Below are positions 41,749-50,088 of a stretch of DNA of 64,000 bases, piece after piece. Each line of letters begins with the position of its first letter. The first letter of the stretch is position 1. Position numbers and translations under genes: made by a program. The stretch lies in contig QEUM01000002.1 in NCBI GenBank assembly GCA_003577165.1, positions 1 to 64,000 on the forward strand. Reading direction: 5' to 3'. The stretch is from Armatimonadota bacterium. GTDB lineage: Bacteria > Armatimonadota > Fimbriimonadia > Fimbriimonadales > ATM1. The notes beneath the pieces were generated by a model. The model saw only the letters and a list, made by a program, of their open reading frames with translations, did no database searches and had not been told where the DNA came from.

Positions 41749-42507
41749 ATGAACCGGAAATCTGCCCCAGAAGAGCAAGAGACACTGACGCCGGGTGGCA
41801 TAGCCGTTCCCCCGCCGCTCCGAATTGAGTCGGCCGCCTTCACTGGCTCACTGGCAACTCTTTTCCACCTGGCCCGAGACGGGCGAATCGACCTGACCGG
41901 AGTGCCTCTTTCGCCTGTTTGCTCCGCATATCTTGAGTACATCCGGACGACGGAGCAACTGGACGTGGATGCAGCGGGCGCCGCTCTGTTGGCGCTCGCG
42001 TACCTGGTGGAGCGGAAGGCGTGGGCGCTCCTTCCGATCGCCGATCCCCCGCCACCTCAGGAACTACCGGAACTTCCGGAACCCACAGCCCACGAATTCG
42101 CATTCGCCGTCGACACGCTCGATGAGTGGCAGCGTGAGCGCGGCGACATCTTCTTCCGTGCCGCAGAAGCGGACGGAGTCTACGAACTCCCGTTCGACGT
42201 CGGGAAGGTTACGGCGGCCGATCTCGCTCGCGCCTTCGAGCGGATCATGGAGCGGGCCAGGCCAGTGGACGTGACTCCGCTCGCCAAGCCGCGGCCATCC
42301 CTGCAGGAAGTCATGGCGAGCGTGCTCGCGATTGCGAGAACTACGAGCGAGGCGCTCCCGCTCGAGGCTTTCCTTCCGGAGGATTACACGCGGCTGGATG
42401 CGGTGTTCGTGTTTCTCGCCGTCTTGGAGTTGCTCCGCATCGGGACTCTGACCGCAGAATTGGTCGAGGGTGACGTTCGGTTTGGGCTGAAGGGCGGGCA
42501 GAGATGA
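41749..42507 (+). CDS. scpA: Segregation and condensation protein A
   Basis: A 252-aa kleisin subunit of the SMC-ScpAB chromosome condensation complex. Family blocks: FTGSLATLFHLARDGRIDLTGVPLSPV, EYIRTTEQLDVDAAGAALLALAYLVERKAWALLP (seen in pieces) and the C-terminal winged helix FLPEDYTRLDAVFVFLAVLELLRIG. ATG 41749 is chosen from the normal family start; a longer frame reads into the divergent protease gene. The stop overlaps scpB by 4 nt. Confidence 0.9.
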   Translation: MNRKSAPEEQETLTPGGIAVPPPLRIESAAFTGSLATLFHLARDGRIDLTGVPLSPVCSAYLEYIRTTEQLDVDAAGAALLALAYLVERKAWALLPIADPPPPQELPELPEPTAHEFAFAVDTLDEWQRERGDIFFRAAEADGVYELPFDVGKVTAADLARAFERIMERARPVDVTPLAKPRPSLQEVMASVLAIARTTSEALPLEAFLPEDYTRLDAVFVFLAVLELLRIGTLTAELVEGDVRFGLKGGQR

Positions 42508-43031
42508 CGCGTACTCTCGAAGGCGCCATCGAGAGCGTGCTGTTCGTCGCCCAGTTGCCAGTGACCTTGGACGAACTCTGCGAGGTGACTTCTGCGAAGA
42601 AGTCCGAAGTGACGGAAGCCCTGGAGCGCATCGGCGCGCGCCTGCAAACAGGCAGCGGTCTTCAACTTGTCAGGATCGCCGGCGGCTATCAGTTGTGCAC
42701 GCGGCGCGAGTACGCGGACTCAGTCGCGAAGTACCTTAAGCCGCAGAAGCGGAAGTTGACGAGGTCCGCCCTCGAGGTGTTGGCAATTGTCGCGTATCGG
42801 CAACCGATTACGGGACTCGACATCCAGGTCATTCGAGGAGTGCAGAGCGAGCATGCGATTCGCACTCTCGTAGATCGAGGGCTCATTGCAGAGATTGGAA
42901 GAAAGAACTCTCCGGGGCGGCCAATTTTGTATGGCACAACCCAGGAGTTCCTCCACCACTTCAAACTCAACGACTTATCCGAACTTCCGCCCGTCGAAGG
43001 CGCGGAGGGCCTTCAAGAGATCGGGGCATGA
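42504..43031 (+). CDS. scpB: Segregation and condensation protein B
   Basis: A 175-aa protein with two winged-helix domains: LEGAIESVLFVAQLPVTLDEL and KLTRSALEVLAIVAYRQPIT, with GLDIQVIRGVQSEHAIRTLVDRGLI and ending GRPILYGTTQEFLHHFKLNDL. It partners ScpA and SMC. ATGA overlap with scpA and with the dacF-type gene gives a tightly coupled series. Confidence 0.95.
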   Translation: MTRTLEGAIESVLFVAQLPVTLDELCEVTSAKKSEVTEALERIGARLQTGSGLQLVRIAGGYQLCTRREYADSVAKYLKPQKRKLTRSALEVLAIVAYRQPITGLDIQVIRGVQSEHAIRTLVDRGLIAEIGRKNSPGRPILYGTTQEFLHHFKLNDLSELPPVEGAEGLQEIGA

Positions 43032-44182
43032 CGAAGCCGTTCGTCTCCCTCGCTCTCCTCTGCTCCGCCGTCTGCGGCTTTGCATCGAAGTTCCCCCTGA
43101 TTACAGCGAAGTCCGCCATTGTAATGGACGCTGAAACGGGCGCGGTTCTGTACGGCCTCAACGAGCGCGAAGCGCGGTATCCAGCGAGCACGACGAAAGT
43201 CATGACGGCGCTCCTGCTCATCGAGAAGTGTGAGCCGAGCGAGATGATCATGGCGCCGCATGACGTGGAGCAGATCGAAGCCTCCAGCCTCCACCTCGCA
43301 CCGTTCGAAAGGCTGTCTGCGGAAGACATGTTGTATGCGCTGATGTTGAGGAGCGCGAACGATGCGGCGCACGCGGTCGCCTGTCACATAGGAGGCAATG
43401 ACGAAGGATTCGCCAAACTGATGAACGGGCGTGCCGCACAAATCGGCTGCACCGACACCCATTTCACGAATCCCCACGGTCTGAAGGACCCGCTGCACAA
43501 GACTTCTGCTTACGATCTCGCGCTGATCACACGGGAGGCGATGAAGCACGAGCGATTTCGCTCTGCTGCCGGGTCGAAGAAGAAGTGGCTGATTCGCACG
43601 GGAAATCCTGCGGATCAATTGCTCGTCAGCAAAAACAAGTTTCTCGACGAGCCCGGCGCAGAGGGGGTCAAGACGGGGTGGACGATCCCAGCGGGCCGAT
43701 GCTTCGTCGGCTCGAAGTCTGTGGACGGTTGGAGGCTGATCGTCGTCGTGTTGGGATCCGAGGACTGGCTGCAGGACACCAAGGCTCTGTACGACTACGC
43801 GTTCTCGACGTTCCGGCGAGAAAAGGCGCTCTCGAAGGGAGATCGCGTAGGAGATGCGAGCGTGACTCGCGGATCGAAGGAGTTGGTTCGAGGCGTCGTA
43901 CGTCAGGACGTGACTGTGATCCTAGGAAGCAGTGGACCGCCGAATTTGCAGGTTACTTGGAACGAAGTTCACGCTCCCGTCGCGGCGGGCGAGATCATCG
44001 GCCGAGTTGTCGTTACCGATCCGGTCGCGGGGACGTCCGCGGAAGCGGATGTCGTTGCGGCGGAGGCCGTTGACGTGGAAGTTCCGATGACGAAGGGAGC
44101 GCTCATCCTGGCGGCGTTGCTCGGAATCGTGATTGTCGGAGCGCTCGCGATCGTCGCCGGGCGCAGAACGCGTCATGGGTGA
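43028..44182 (+). CDS. D-alanyl-D-alanine carboxypeptidase (peptidase S11)
   Basis: A 384-aa penicillin-binding protein trimming peptidoglycan pentapeptides. Signal peptide SLALLCSAVCGFA; motifs SxxK in YPASTTKVMTALLL, SxN in RSANDAAHAVA, and KTG in GVKTGWTIPAG. A beta-rich C-terminal domain follows, and the last 30 residues form a membrane helix (ALILAALLGIVIVGALAIVAG). Translationally coupled to scpB and to the pseudouridine synthase. Confidence 0.93.
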   Translation: MTKPFVSLALLCSAVCGFASKFPLITAKSAIVMDAETGAVLYGLNEREARYPASTTKVMTALLLIEKCEPSEMIMAPHDVEQIEASSLHLAPFERLSAEDMLYALMLRSANDAAHAVACHIGGNDEGFAKLMNGRAAQIGCTDTHFTNPHGLKDPLHKTSAYDLALITREAMKHERFRSAAGSKKKWLIRTGNPADQLLVSKNKFLDEPGAEGVKTGWTIPAGRCFVGSKSVDGWRLIVVVLGSEDWLQDTKALYDYAFSTFRREKALSKGDRVGDASVTRGSKELVRGVVRQDVTVILGSSGPPNLQVTWNEVHAPVAAGEIIGRVVVTDPVAGTSAEADVVAAEAVDVEVPMTKGALILAALLGIVIVGALAIVAGRRTRHG

Positions 44183-44927
44183 GCGACTCCAGAAGATACT
44201 GGCAACCGCTGGGGTCTGCAGTCGACGGGATGCCAAGCAACTCATCCGCGACGGCGTCGTGAAGGTGGACGGTTGCGTCGTCACAGACACGGGCTTTCGC
44301 GTCGACTCGCAAGATGCTGTCATCACGGTGAGAGGGAAGAGGGTGCGAACTCCTCGGATGATGTACGTGATGATGAACAAGCCGAAGGGGTACGTCACCA
44401 CGCTTTCCGATCCTCAGAGACGAAGGACGGTTGCCGAGTTGCTTCCGAGGACCCCGGAGCGGCTCAAGCCGGTCGGCCGCCTGGACTTCGCCTCGGAAGG
44501 GTTGCTGCTGTTCACCAATGACGGCGACCTGATCCAGCGCCTCACGCATCCCTCCTTCGGCGTCTGGAAGGTCTACCGCGTCGAGGTATTCGGGTCGCTT
44601 CCTGAGAAGTCGATCGCGAGGCTGGAGCGAGGCGTCGTCATCGAGGGAAGGAGGACGGCGCCGGCCCGCGTTCGCGTCTTTTCGCACGATCCGAAGAAGG
44701 GTCGAACGACGCTAGAAGTGTCTGTACACGAGGGGAGGAAGCACCAGGTGCGCAACATGCTGGCGGCAGTCGGAGCCACGGTGGTGAGTCTGCGAAGGAC
44801 GAAGGTGGGTCCGCTCACCCTCCGGGGGCTGGGGCCCGGCCAGTGCAGGGCTCTCACCCGGGAGGAGGTCGCCAGGCTGAAGCAGGCGACGGAAAACGCG
44901 CCGCGGCGACCGGCGGGGAACCGTTAG
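44175..44927 (+). CDS. 23S rRNA pseudouridine synthase, RsuA/RluB family
   Basis: A 250-aa enzyme: N-terminal S4 domain (ERLQKILATAGVCSRRDAKQLI) and catalytic core with MNKPKGYVTTL, active Asp in GRLDFASEGLLLFTNDGDL, YRVEV, HEGRKHQVRNMLAAVG and LRRTKVGPL. ATG 44175 overlaps the upstream stop by 8 nt; earlier in-frame starts read upstream coding DNA. RluB (U2605 of 23S rRNA) is the closest assignment; RsuA cannot be excluded. Confidence 0.9.
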   Translation: MGERLQKILATAGVCSRRDAKQLIRDGVVKVDGCVVTDTGFRVDSQDAVITVRGKRVRTPRMMYVMMNKPKGYVTTLSDPQRRRTVAELLPRTPERLKPVGRLDFASEGLLLFTNDGDLIQRLTHPSFGVWKVYRVEVFGSLPEKSIARLERGVVIEGRRTAPARVRVFSHDPKKGRTTLEVSVHEGRKHQVRNMLAAVGATVVSLRRTKVGPLTLRGLGPGQCRALTREEVARLKQATENAPRRPAGNR

Positions 44928-44955
44928 CGCCGCTACCTTGTATAGTAGGTTTGTC

Positions 44956-45519
44956 ATGACTACAGGCAAGACCCTGGCAGTCCTTTCAGCGGCGGCCGCC
45001 GCCTGCCTCGCCATCGCGCTGGTCCCTCAGTCGAAGGATCACATCCCGGTTGGCGAGACCGCCCCTGCGTTTGAGCTGCAGGGCGCGGACGGGAAGCAGT
45101 ACGCGCTGAAAGACCTTACGGGCAAGCAGCCCGTCTTCGTCCTTTTCTGGAAGGAACGGTGTCCGCACAACGGGCGCGCATCGGCCCTTTACAACAACCT
45201 GTTCGCCGCCTACGCTGGAAAGGTCCAGTTCCTCGGCGTCGTCACATCGACCGTCGACGGAGCGAAGAAGTGGGCCGAGAGTTTCGGATTGAAGTATCCG
45301 CTGCTTTCGGACAGCACGCGCAGCGCGATCTCCGCATTCCAATTGAAGAAGTCCATCTGCGTCATCGAAATTGGGACTGACGGAAAGATCGCCGCTGTGT
45401 ATCCTGGATATGGCGCCGACTCACTCAATGCCCTCAATCAGGCTCTTGCCAAGGCTGCGGGCACGTCGGCCGTTCAAGTGGACCTCTCCTCAGCGCCGGG
45501 AGGCCTGACATGGGGGTGA
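44956..45519 (+). CDS. Exported redoxin (AhpC/TSA-type) with single Cys
   Basis: A 187-aa protein with signal or anchor (LAVLSAAAAACLAIALV) and a thioredoxin-like redoxin domain: PVGETAPAFELQGADGKQYAL, VFVLFWKERCPHNGRAS, FLGVVTSTVDGAKKWAESFG, and FVLK-type end GTDGKIAAVYPGY. The active site is RCPHN; the second Cys of CxxC is Asn, so it should act by a one-Cys mechanism. TATAGT (44941-44946) ends 9 nt before ATG 44956. Confidence 0.82.
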   Translation: MTTGKTLAVLSAAAAACLAIALVPQSKDHIPVGETAPAFELQGADGKQYALKDLTGKQPVFVLFWKERCPHNGRASALYNNLFAAYAGKVQFLGVVTSTVDGAKKWAESFGLKYPLLSDSTRSAISAFQLKKSICVIEIGTDGKIAAVYPGYGADSLNALNQALAKAAGTSAVQVDLSSAPGGLTWG

Positions 45520-45562
45520 GCGTTCTAAGCAAGTGCTTCCTGGTCAGGAAGCGATGTGGTTG

Positions 45563-45598
45563 AAGGCTCGCTGCTTGCGAGCCTTTCTCCTTTTTGTC
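45563..45598 (+). terminator. Intrinsic terminator of the redoxin gene
   Basis: AAGGCTCGC pairs over 9 bp with GCGAGCCTT around TGCTT and is followed by TCTCCTTTTTG. Confidence 0.8.
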
Positions 45599-45625
45599 TG
45601 AAGTCGCCGTACCGTTGGGCTCGCG

Positions 45626-47101
45626 CTAAGGGCTGTCCGCATTCCGGGATGTGAACCGGAACAGGATGGACGCAACTAACGCGAGCAGCGCAACCCAGCG
45701 CGCGATCTCATGGATCAGCGGCAAAACGCGTGACGGCTGTCCGAGGACAACGTCGGCTCGCGCGATCGCCGGCTGGTCCGGTTCCGTTTGTGCGACGATG
45801 CGTCCGAGCGCATCGATGACGACGCTGCGACCCAAAGGCGAACTGCGAACAAGTGGGAGCCGATTCTCGACGGCGCGCAGCACAGCCGCCGCCTCGAGGT
45901 TTCCGATAGCGCCGGTTCCGTGATACCAGTCATCCATGCTGATGACCGCGAGGAGATTTGCGCCATCGGCCGCATGATGGCGAGCAACTTCCTCGAAAAG
46001 GGCCTCGAAGCAAACGAGCCCGCCGACACGGAGTTTCCCGATCGTAAGCGTCTTTGGTTCCGTCGCTGCGATCAGATCGCCACTCGGGATGTTGAAACTG
46101 TCGACAAATCCCAAACTGTCTCGGAATGGGACGTACTCGCCGAAGATGACGAGCCGGACCTTGTCCGCGTACTGCCATGTCTTCCCATCCCAAGCGTAAA
46201 GGCTCTGATACGAGCCAACTTCGGCATGGCGTTGTGCGCCGACGAGGACGGGGGTGCTGCCGGACACTTCAAAGGGAAGCACCGGAGCCTTCTCGCCGTA
46301 CGCAGTACCGATTCCTTCGGGAAGCACGATCAAATCGCGATGGGACGCTTCCCCCACCCGGAGCAGATCAGGAACGGACTCCGACAGTCTGCGCATCTGC
46401 TCATCTTTTGGCAAGTAAGCCAGGTCCACTCCGGGCTGTGCAGCGATCACATTCGCCGTCGGACCAGAGGGGGGGGCGAGGAACGACAGGATCGAGGCAA
46501 CCGCCACTCCAACACCGACAAGCACGTATCGCCGCGTTGTCTTGGCGGCCTCCGCTTTCATCATCATCGCTGCGATGACGTTGATCCAGCAGATCCAAGC
46601 CGAGAGCATGTAGGGCCCGAACCACCACGCGGGCTGCAGCAAGGGGGGCAAGGGAACAAGGGCCGACGCGGACAACGCCCATGGGAAATAGAGGTACGGA
46701 ATCATGGAGCGGAACGCCTCGACGCCCGCCCACACCAAGGGGATCGCCCAGTACGCTTTGACGGCGATGAGTTTCTGACTCGCGTAGGCGAAGAGTCCGA
46801 AGTAAAGGGCGAAGAGAGCGACGACGATCAGCCAAGGGACCGAACCGAGCCACGGAGAGTGAGTCCACTTCGTCACAAATTGCGCGAGCCAGAAGATGTT
46901 CACCGATCCGAAGCCAAGTCCGTAAAGGTAGCCCCGCGCGAACGCGGCCCTGCCGCTCGCTCCATCCAAACCGAGCAAGAGCGGCACAAGGCTTACGAAG
47001 CAGAGGAGAAACAGATTGAATGGCGGGAGGGCCAGCGCGCCAAGAACCCCGCCGAGAAACGGGAAGCCGATCGCGCGAAGACGTCCGCCCTTCTTAGCCA
47101 A
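45626..47101 (-). CDS. lnt: Apolipoprotein N-acyltransferase
   Basis: A 491-aa membrane enzyme adding the third acyl chain to lipoproteins. Six or more N-terminal helices, then the nitrilase-like domain with the catalytic set: Glu in LIVLPEGIGTAYG, Lys in YADKVRLVIFGEYVPF, Cys in GGLVCFEALFEE. The start is uncertain: TTG 47101 overlaps the upstream gene by 8 nt and gives a family-normal length; upstream codons are all inside the phosphatase gene. Its presence implies a diderm-type envelope and matches the several lipoproteins here. Confidence 0.9.
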   Translation of the reverse strand: MAKKGGRLRAIGFPFLGGVLGALALPPFNLFLLCFVSLVPLLLGLDGASGRAAFARGYLYGLGFGSVNIFWLAQFVTKWTHSPWLGSVPWLIVVALFALYFGLFAYASQKLIAVKAYWAIPLVWAGVEAFRSMIPYLYFPWALSASALVPLPPLLQPAWWFGPYMLSAWICWINVIAAMMMKAEAAKTTRRYVLVGVGVAVASILSFLAPPSGPTANVIAAQPGVDLAYLPKDEQMRRLSESVPDLLRVGEASHRDLIVLPEGIGTAYGEKAPVLPFEVSGSTPVLVGAQRHAEVGSYQSLYAWDGKTWQYADKVRLVIFGEYVPFRDSLGFVDSFNIPSGDLIAATEPKTLTIGKLRVGGLVCFEALFEEVARHHAADGANLLAVISMDDWYHGTGAIGNLEAAAVLRAVENRLPLVRSSPLGRSVVIDALGRIVAQTEPDQPAIARADVVLGQPSRVLPLIHEIARWVALLALVASILFRFTSRNADSP

Positions 47102-47732
47102 GGCCCGCCGCTTCCGAAGGAACTGCCTCGAGGTGTTCCACGTCGTTGAATCGGACCAGGCGGCGCCTGCCGTTGTCGTCGATTTCGATCTCCGTAACGC
47201 TGCAGTTCGGAACGCGGATGCACGCGGCAGTCTTTGGAGTGCCGTGCAAGAGAGCCGCACACATCGCTGCAATCACGCCTCCATGTGCGACGATCGCAAT
47301 GGAGCCTTCGCGGTGAGCATCTAGGAGGTCGAAGAGAAAGTGGCTGGCCCGCATGAACACCTCGATCCCTGACTCTCCGCCTGGCGGCGAATGAAGTGAG
47401 GGATCTTGCCGATAGGCTTTCCATTCTCCGGGGTGCGTCCTCTCGGCGTCGTCGGCCGTGATGCCCTCCCATTCGCCGTAGTCCCTCTCGCGGAGACGGG
47501 TGTCCACCTTCGGCTGGAGGTTCGTCAGCGCCCCGAGGGTGGCCGCGGTTTGGAGGCAGCGGCCGAGGTCGCTCGAGTAGATGTCCGTGAGGCCGAGGGA
47601 TGCCAGATGCTCGGCCAGGCATTGGCTTTGGAGCGCACCTACTGCGTCGAGGGGGGAGTCGCCTTGTCCCTGGTTTCGCCCTTCCTGATTCCAGACGGTT
47701 CGCCCGTGACGGGCCAGGTAGAGGCGGAGCAT
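47094..47732 (-). CDS. Histidine phosphatase (phosphoglycerate-mutase-like)
   Basis: A 212-aa protein with RHG motif LYLARHGRTVWNQEGR, acid Glu in RERDYGEWEG, and second His in SIAIVAHGGVIAAM. Such proteins dephosphorylate small metabolites (for example CobC- or GpmB-type); the substrate is not clear. ATG 47732 has GGTATAAA 6 nt upstream and a clean start LRLYLARHG. Overlaps lnt. Confidence 0.9.
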   Translation of the reverse strand: MLRLYLARHGRTVWNQEGRNQGQGDSPLDAVGALQSQCLAEHLASLGLTDIYSSDLGRCLQTAATLGALTNLQPKVDTRLRERDYGEWEGITADDAERTHPGEWKAYRQDPSLHSPPGGESGIEVFMRASHFLFDLLDAHREGSIAIVAHGGVIAAMCAALLHGTPKTAACIRVPNCSVTEIEIDDNGRRRLVRFNDVEHLEAVPSEAAGLG

Positions 47733-47738
47733 GGCGGG

Positions 47739-47744
47739 TTTATA
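47739..47744 (-). promoter_or_regulatory. -10 box TATAAA of the histidine phosphatase-lnt unit
   Basis: Minus-strand GGTATAAA ends 6 nt before ATG 47732. It lies in the end of the upstream Clp1-like gene. Confidence 0.5.
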
Positions 47745-48693
47745 CCTGCCAGGGTTTGAGTTCACCGATCGGCTGGAAGCCCTCGCCGAGCCTGGTCCGA
47801 CCGAGCCGAACCCTGTGAACTGGAAGCGGCGCCTCAGCGGGGGATCGCAGAATCAGCGCGCCCCGATCGAAGTCGATTCGGACGAGAAGGCCGAGCGCGA
47901 AGCAGGTGCCCATGCGGTCCTCGAGTCCGCACACGATCCCTGCGAAGTCCTGCGGGTCGCAGGTGACGAGGGTGGCGCATGCGAAGTGGCGAAGCGCCAA
48001 TGAGACGGTTTCGTCCCCCGGCCATCCGGGTGTTACGACGTACAACACGTTGTGGGCGACCTCTGCGTAGTGCGCGGAGATGAAGCCCAGGTCGCGAAGT
48101 TCCGCGAGTTCGGTCGGCTCCAGGGGCAGGCCGCTTCCGAACCGCGCGCCCATGACGCTGATCCCTTCGAGAGAGACCTCATGCGTCTGCGAGCCTTCGA
48201 AGGCCGTCGCCCAGGCTGCCTTCTGGCGCACGGAAAGACCAGCCTTGCTCCTGAGCGGCGCGGTGTCCGGTTCGAGGCTTTGCACCTCGCAGCCGGGCTT
48301 CAATTGGAGGAGGCTCTGCGGCTCCTGAATGCCGATAGCGATGCACGAGGTGGGCTCCAGCACGTTGGCGACGGCCCGCGAGACGTGCACGTGAAGGGAG
48401 GTTGGAGTCTGTACGGGCCACTCGACGACGAGGTCGACGTCTCTAGCCTGGTCGGCAGCCCAGGCGAGCGCCTCCATCGCGGCGAGCGGGTCCTGGGAAG
48501 GAGTGAGGGAGCCGATGAAGCGGAACCCCATCGGGGCCATGCCCGGCCCGTAGAGTGAGGCGCATCCGGGGGGGTTGGGGGACTGGCGGGCTGGGTCGAG
48601 GTTTAGGAACCAGGCGCCCTGGCGGCAGCGTTCCGAGGCCACGGCGGTCTTGCCGGTCTGGCTCGGTCCGATGATGAGGGTGCGCCGGCCCAT
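47740..48693 (-). CDS. Clp1/Grc3-like P-loop protein
   Basis: A 317-aa protein with Walker A GPSQTGKT (residues 9-16), then [37 protein letters not shown] and [17 protein letters not shown]. That order matches the Clp1/Grc3 polynucleotide 5'-kinase group (NLD-xGQ, P-GC-SL, yFIG-tsP, D-DG). The second half is less familiar and ends [22 protein letters not shown] 48693 or TTG 48705. Possible role in RNA or DNA 5'-end repair; inference only. Confidence 0.75.
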   Translation of the reverse strand: MGRRTLIIGPSQTGKTAVASERCRQGAWFLNLDPARQSPNPPGCASLYGPGMAPMGFRFIGSLTPSQDPLAAMEALAWAADQARDVDLVVEWPVQTPTSLHVHVSRAVANVLEPTSCIAIGIQEPQSLLQLKPGCEVQSLEPDTAPLRSKAGLSVRQKAAWATAFEGSQTHEVSLEGISVMGARFGSGLPLEPTELAELRDLGFISAHYAEVAHNVLYVVTPGWPGDETVSLALRHFACATLVTCDPQDFAGIVCGLEDRMGTCFALGLLVRIDFDRGALILRSPAEAPLPVHRVRLGRTRLGEGFQPIGELKPWQV

Positions 48694-48723
48694 GGGCTCA
48701 CTCAAGTACGGGGAGATTCAAGT

Positions 48724-48800
48724 TGGTCGGGGCGGGCAGATTTGAACTGCCGACCTCTGCGTCCCGAACGCAGCGCTCTACCAGGCTGAGCCACGCCCCG
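48724..48800 (-). tRNA. tRNA-Pro (CGG)
   Basis: Acceptor CGGGGCG pairs with CGCCCCG, anticodon stem CTGCG/CGCAG holds loop TTCGGGA with anticodon CGG, T-arm GGCAGTTCAAATCTGCC, discriminator A and encoded CCA. It follows the small basic ORF on the same strand. Confidence 0.95.
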
Positions 48801-48825
48801 ACGACCGGCGGATTATACCGACGGC

Positions 48826-48996
48826 CTATTCGGCTACCGGCTCTTCCTTCTTCTTGGTCGCCCTCTTCTTGGGTTTCTCCGGTGCGGTCGGAGCCTGCTC
48901 GGAAGGCAGGATGAAAACCGACTTTTGCCGGCCTTTCAGTCGCTGTTGGATCGTGCGGCGGCGCTTCGGTTTACGGTCGTTGCGTTCGATTCCCAT
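48826..48996 (-). CDS. Small basic protein, 56 aa
   Basis: Reads MGIERNDRKPKRRRTIQQRL then KGRQKSVFIL, PSEQAPTAPEK and a KKRATKKKEEPVAE tail; very basic with a charged Lys/Glu end. AAGGA lies 11 nt before ATG 48996, and GGTATCCT at 49025-49030 (minus) could be the promoter. The tRNA-Pro gene starts 26 nt after the stop, so they may share a transcript. Nucleic-acid or ribosome binding is likely from composition. I recognise no family. Confidence 0.6.
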   Translation of the reverse strand: MGIERNDRKPKRRRTIQQRLKGRQKSVFILPSEQAPTAPEKPKKRATKKKEEPVAE

Positions 48997-49137
48997 TGGC
49001 GTGGCGTCCTTGATTGCGGCGGCGAGGATACCCGAAGGCGGTGGACGCTCCCGCTATACTGGGAGAAGGACGGATGCGGGGGAACGAATCTGAACCCGCA
49101 TACGTTCAAAACATACATCTTTTGTCAGAGGTGAAAT

Positions 49138-50088
49138 TTGGGTCCTCATGAAGTGTCCAGCCGCGCCAAGCAGATGGCCGCGGAGGTTCAGCGCGTCATC
49201 CTTGGGAAGCCGGAAACGATCGAGCGGGCGATTCTGGCGCTCCTTTGCAACGGCCACATCCTCCTGGAGGACATCCCCGGCGTAGGCAAGACCACTCTGT
49301 CGAAGGCGCTGGCCCGTACCATCGGCGGCGAGTTTCGGCGGATCCAGTTCACTCCCGACCTTCTCCCAGCAGACATTACAGGGACGAGCGTCTTCAATCA
49401 GAAAACGATGGAGTTCGTATTCCGGGAGGGGCCGATCTTCGGCAACGTGGTGCTCGCGGATGAAATCAACCGCGCTACTCCGAAGACGCAGGCGGCGCTT
49501 CTGGAGGCCATGGAAGAGAGGCAGGTCACGACGGACGGCACTACAAGGAAACTGCCCGATCCTTTCTTCGTCATCGCGACCCAGAACAACGTCGAATTGA
49601 CCGGAACCTATCCGCTTCCGGAAGCTCAGTTGGACCGGTTCTTTGCGAAACTGTCCATCGGATATCCAGATCGGGCGACGGAAATCGAAATCCTGAAGTC
49701 TCAGCAAACTCAGCATCCGATCGAGGCAGTGCAGCAGGTCGTATCGCCGCACGAGCTCAAGGAGATGCAAGGCGCCGTTCGAGAGATCTACGTTCACGAC
49801 TCGATTCGCGATTACATCGTTTCGATTGTGTCTGCGACTCGCGAAACGAACCAGATCCTCCTGGGAGCCAGCCCGCGTGGTTCGCTGCTTTTGATGCAAG
49901 CGGCCCAGGCTCATGCAGCGTTCCATGGCAAGGAGTTCGTGAGGCCGGACGATGTGAAGATGATGGCTTCGTCGGTGCTTGCCCACCGCGTGATTCCGAG
50001 GGCCGATCTTCGTTCGCGCGGCGTAGAGGTCGACGAACTCATCGAAACGCTCGTTGACGGAGTGCGCGCTCCAGTTCCGGTCGCATAG
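49138..50088 (+). CDS. MoxR-family AAA+ ATPase
   Basis: A 316-aa ATPase: Walker A GVGKTTL in EDIPGVGKTTLSKALART, family block QFTPDLLPADITGTSVF, Walker B VLADEINRATPKTQAALLEAM, sensor ATQNNVELTGTYPLPEAQLDRF. It remodels or activates partner proteins, often via a VWA or DUF58 subunit, which follows directly. Start is TTG 49138 with GAGGTG just upstream, or ATG 49174 at the MAAEVQRV stretch. Confidence 0.92.
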   Translation: MGPHEVSSRAKQMAAEVQRVILGKPETIERAILALLCNGHILLEDIPGVGKTTLSKALARTIGGEFRRIQFTPDLLPADITGTSVFNQKTMEFVFREGPIFGNVVLADEINRATPKTQAALLEAMEERQVTTDGTTRKLPDPFFVIATQNNVELTGTYPLPEAQLDRFFAKLSIGYPDRATEIEILKSQQTQHPIEAVQQVVSPHELKEMQGAVREIYVHDSIRDYIVSIVSATRETNQILLGASPRGSLLLMQAAQAHAAFHGKEFVRPDDVKMMASSVLAHRVIPRADLRSRGVEVDELIETLVDGVRAPVPVA

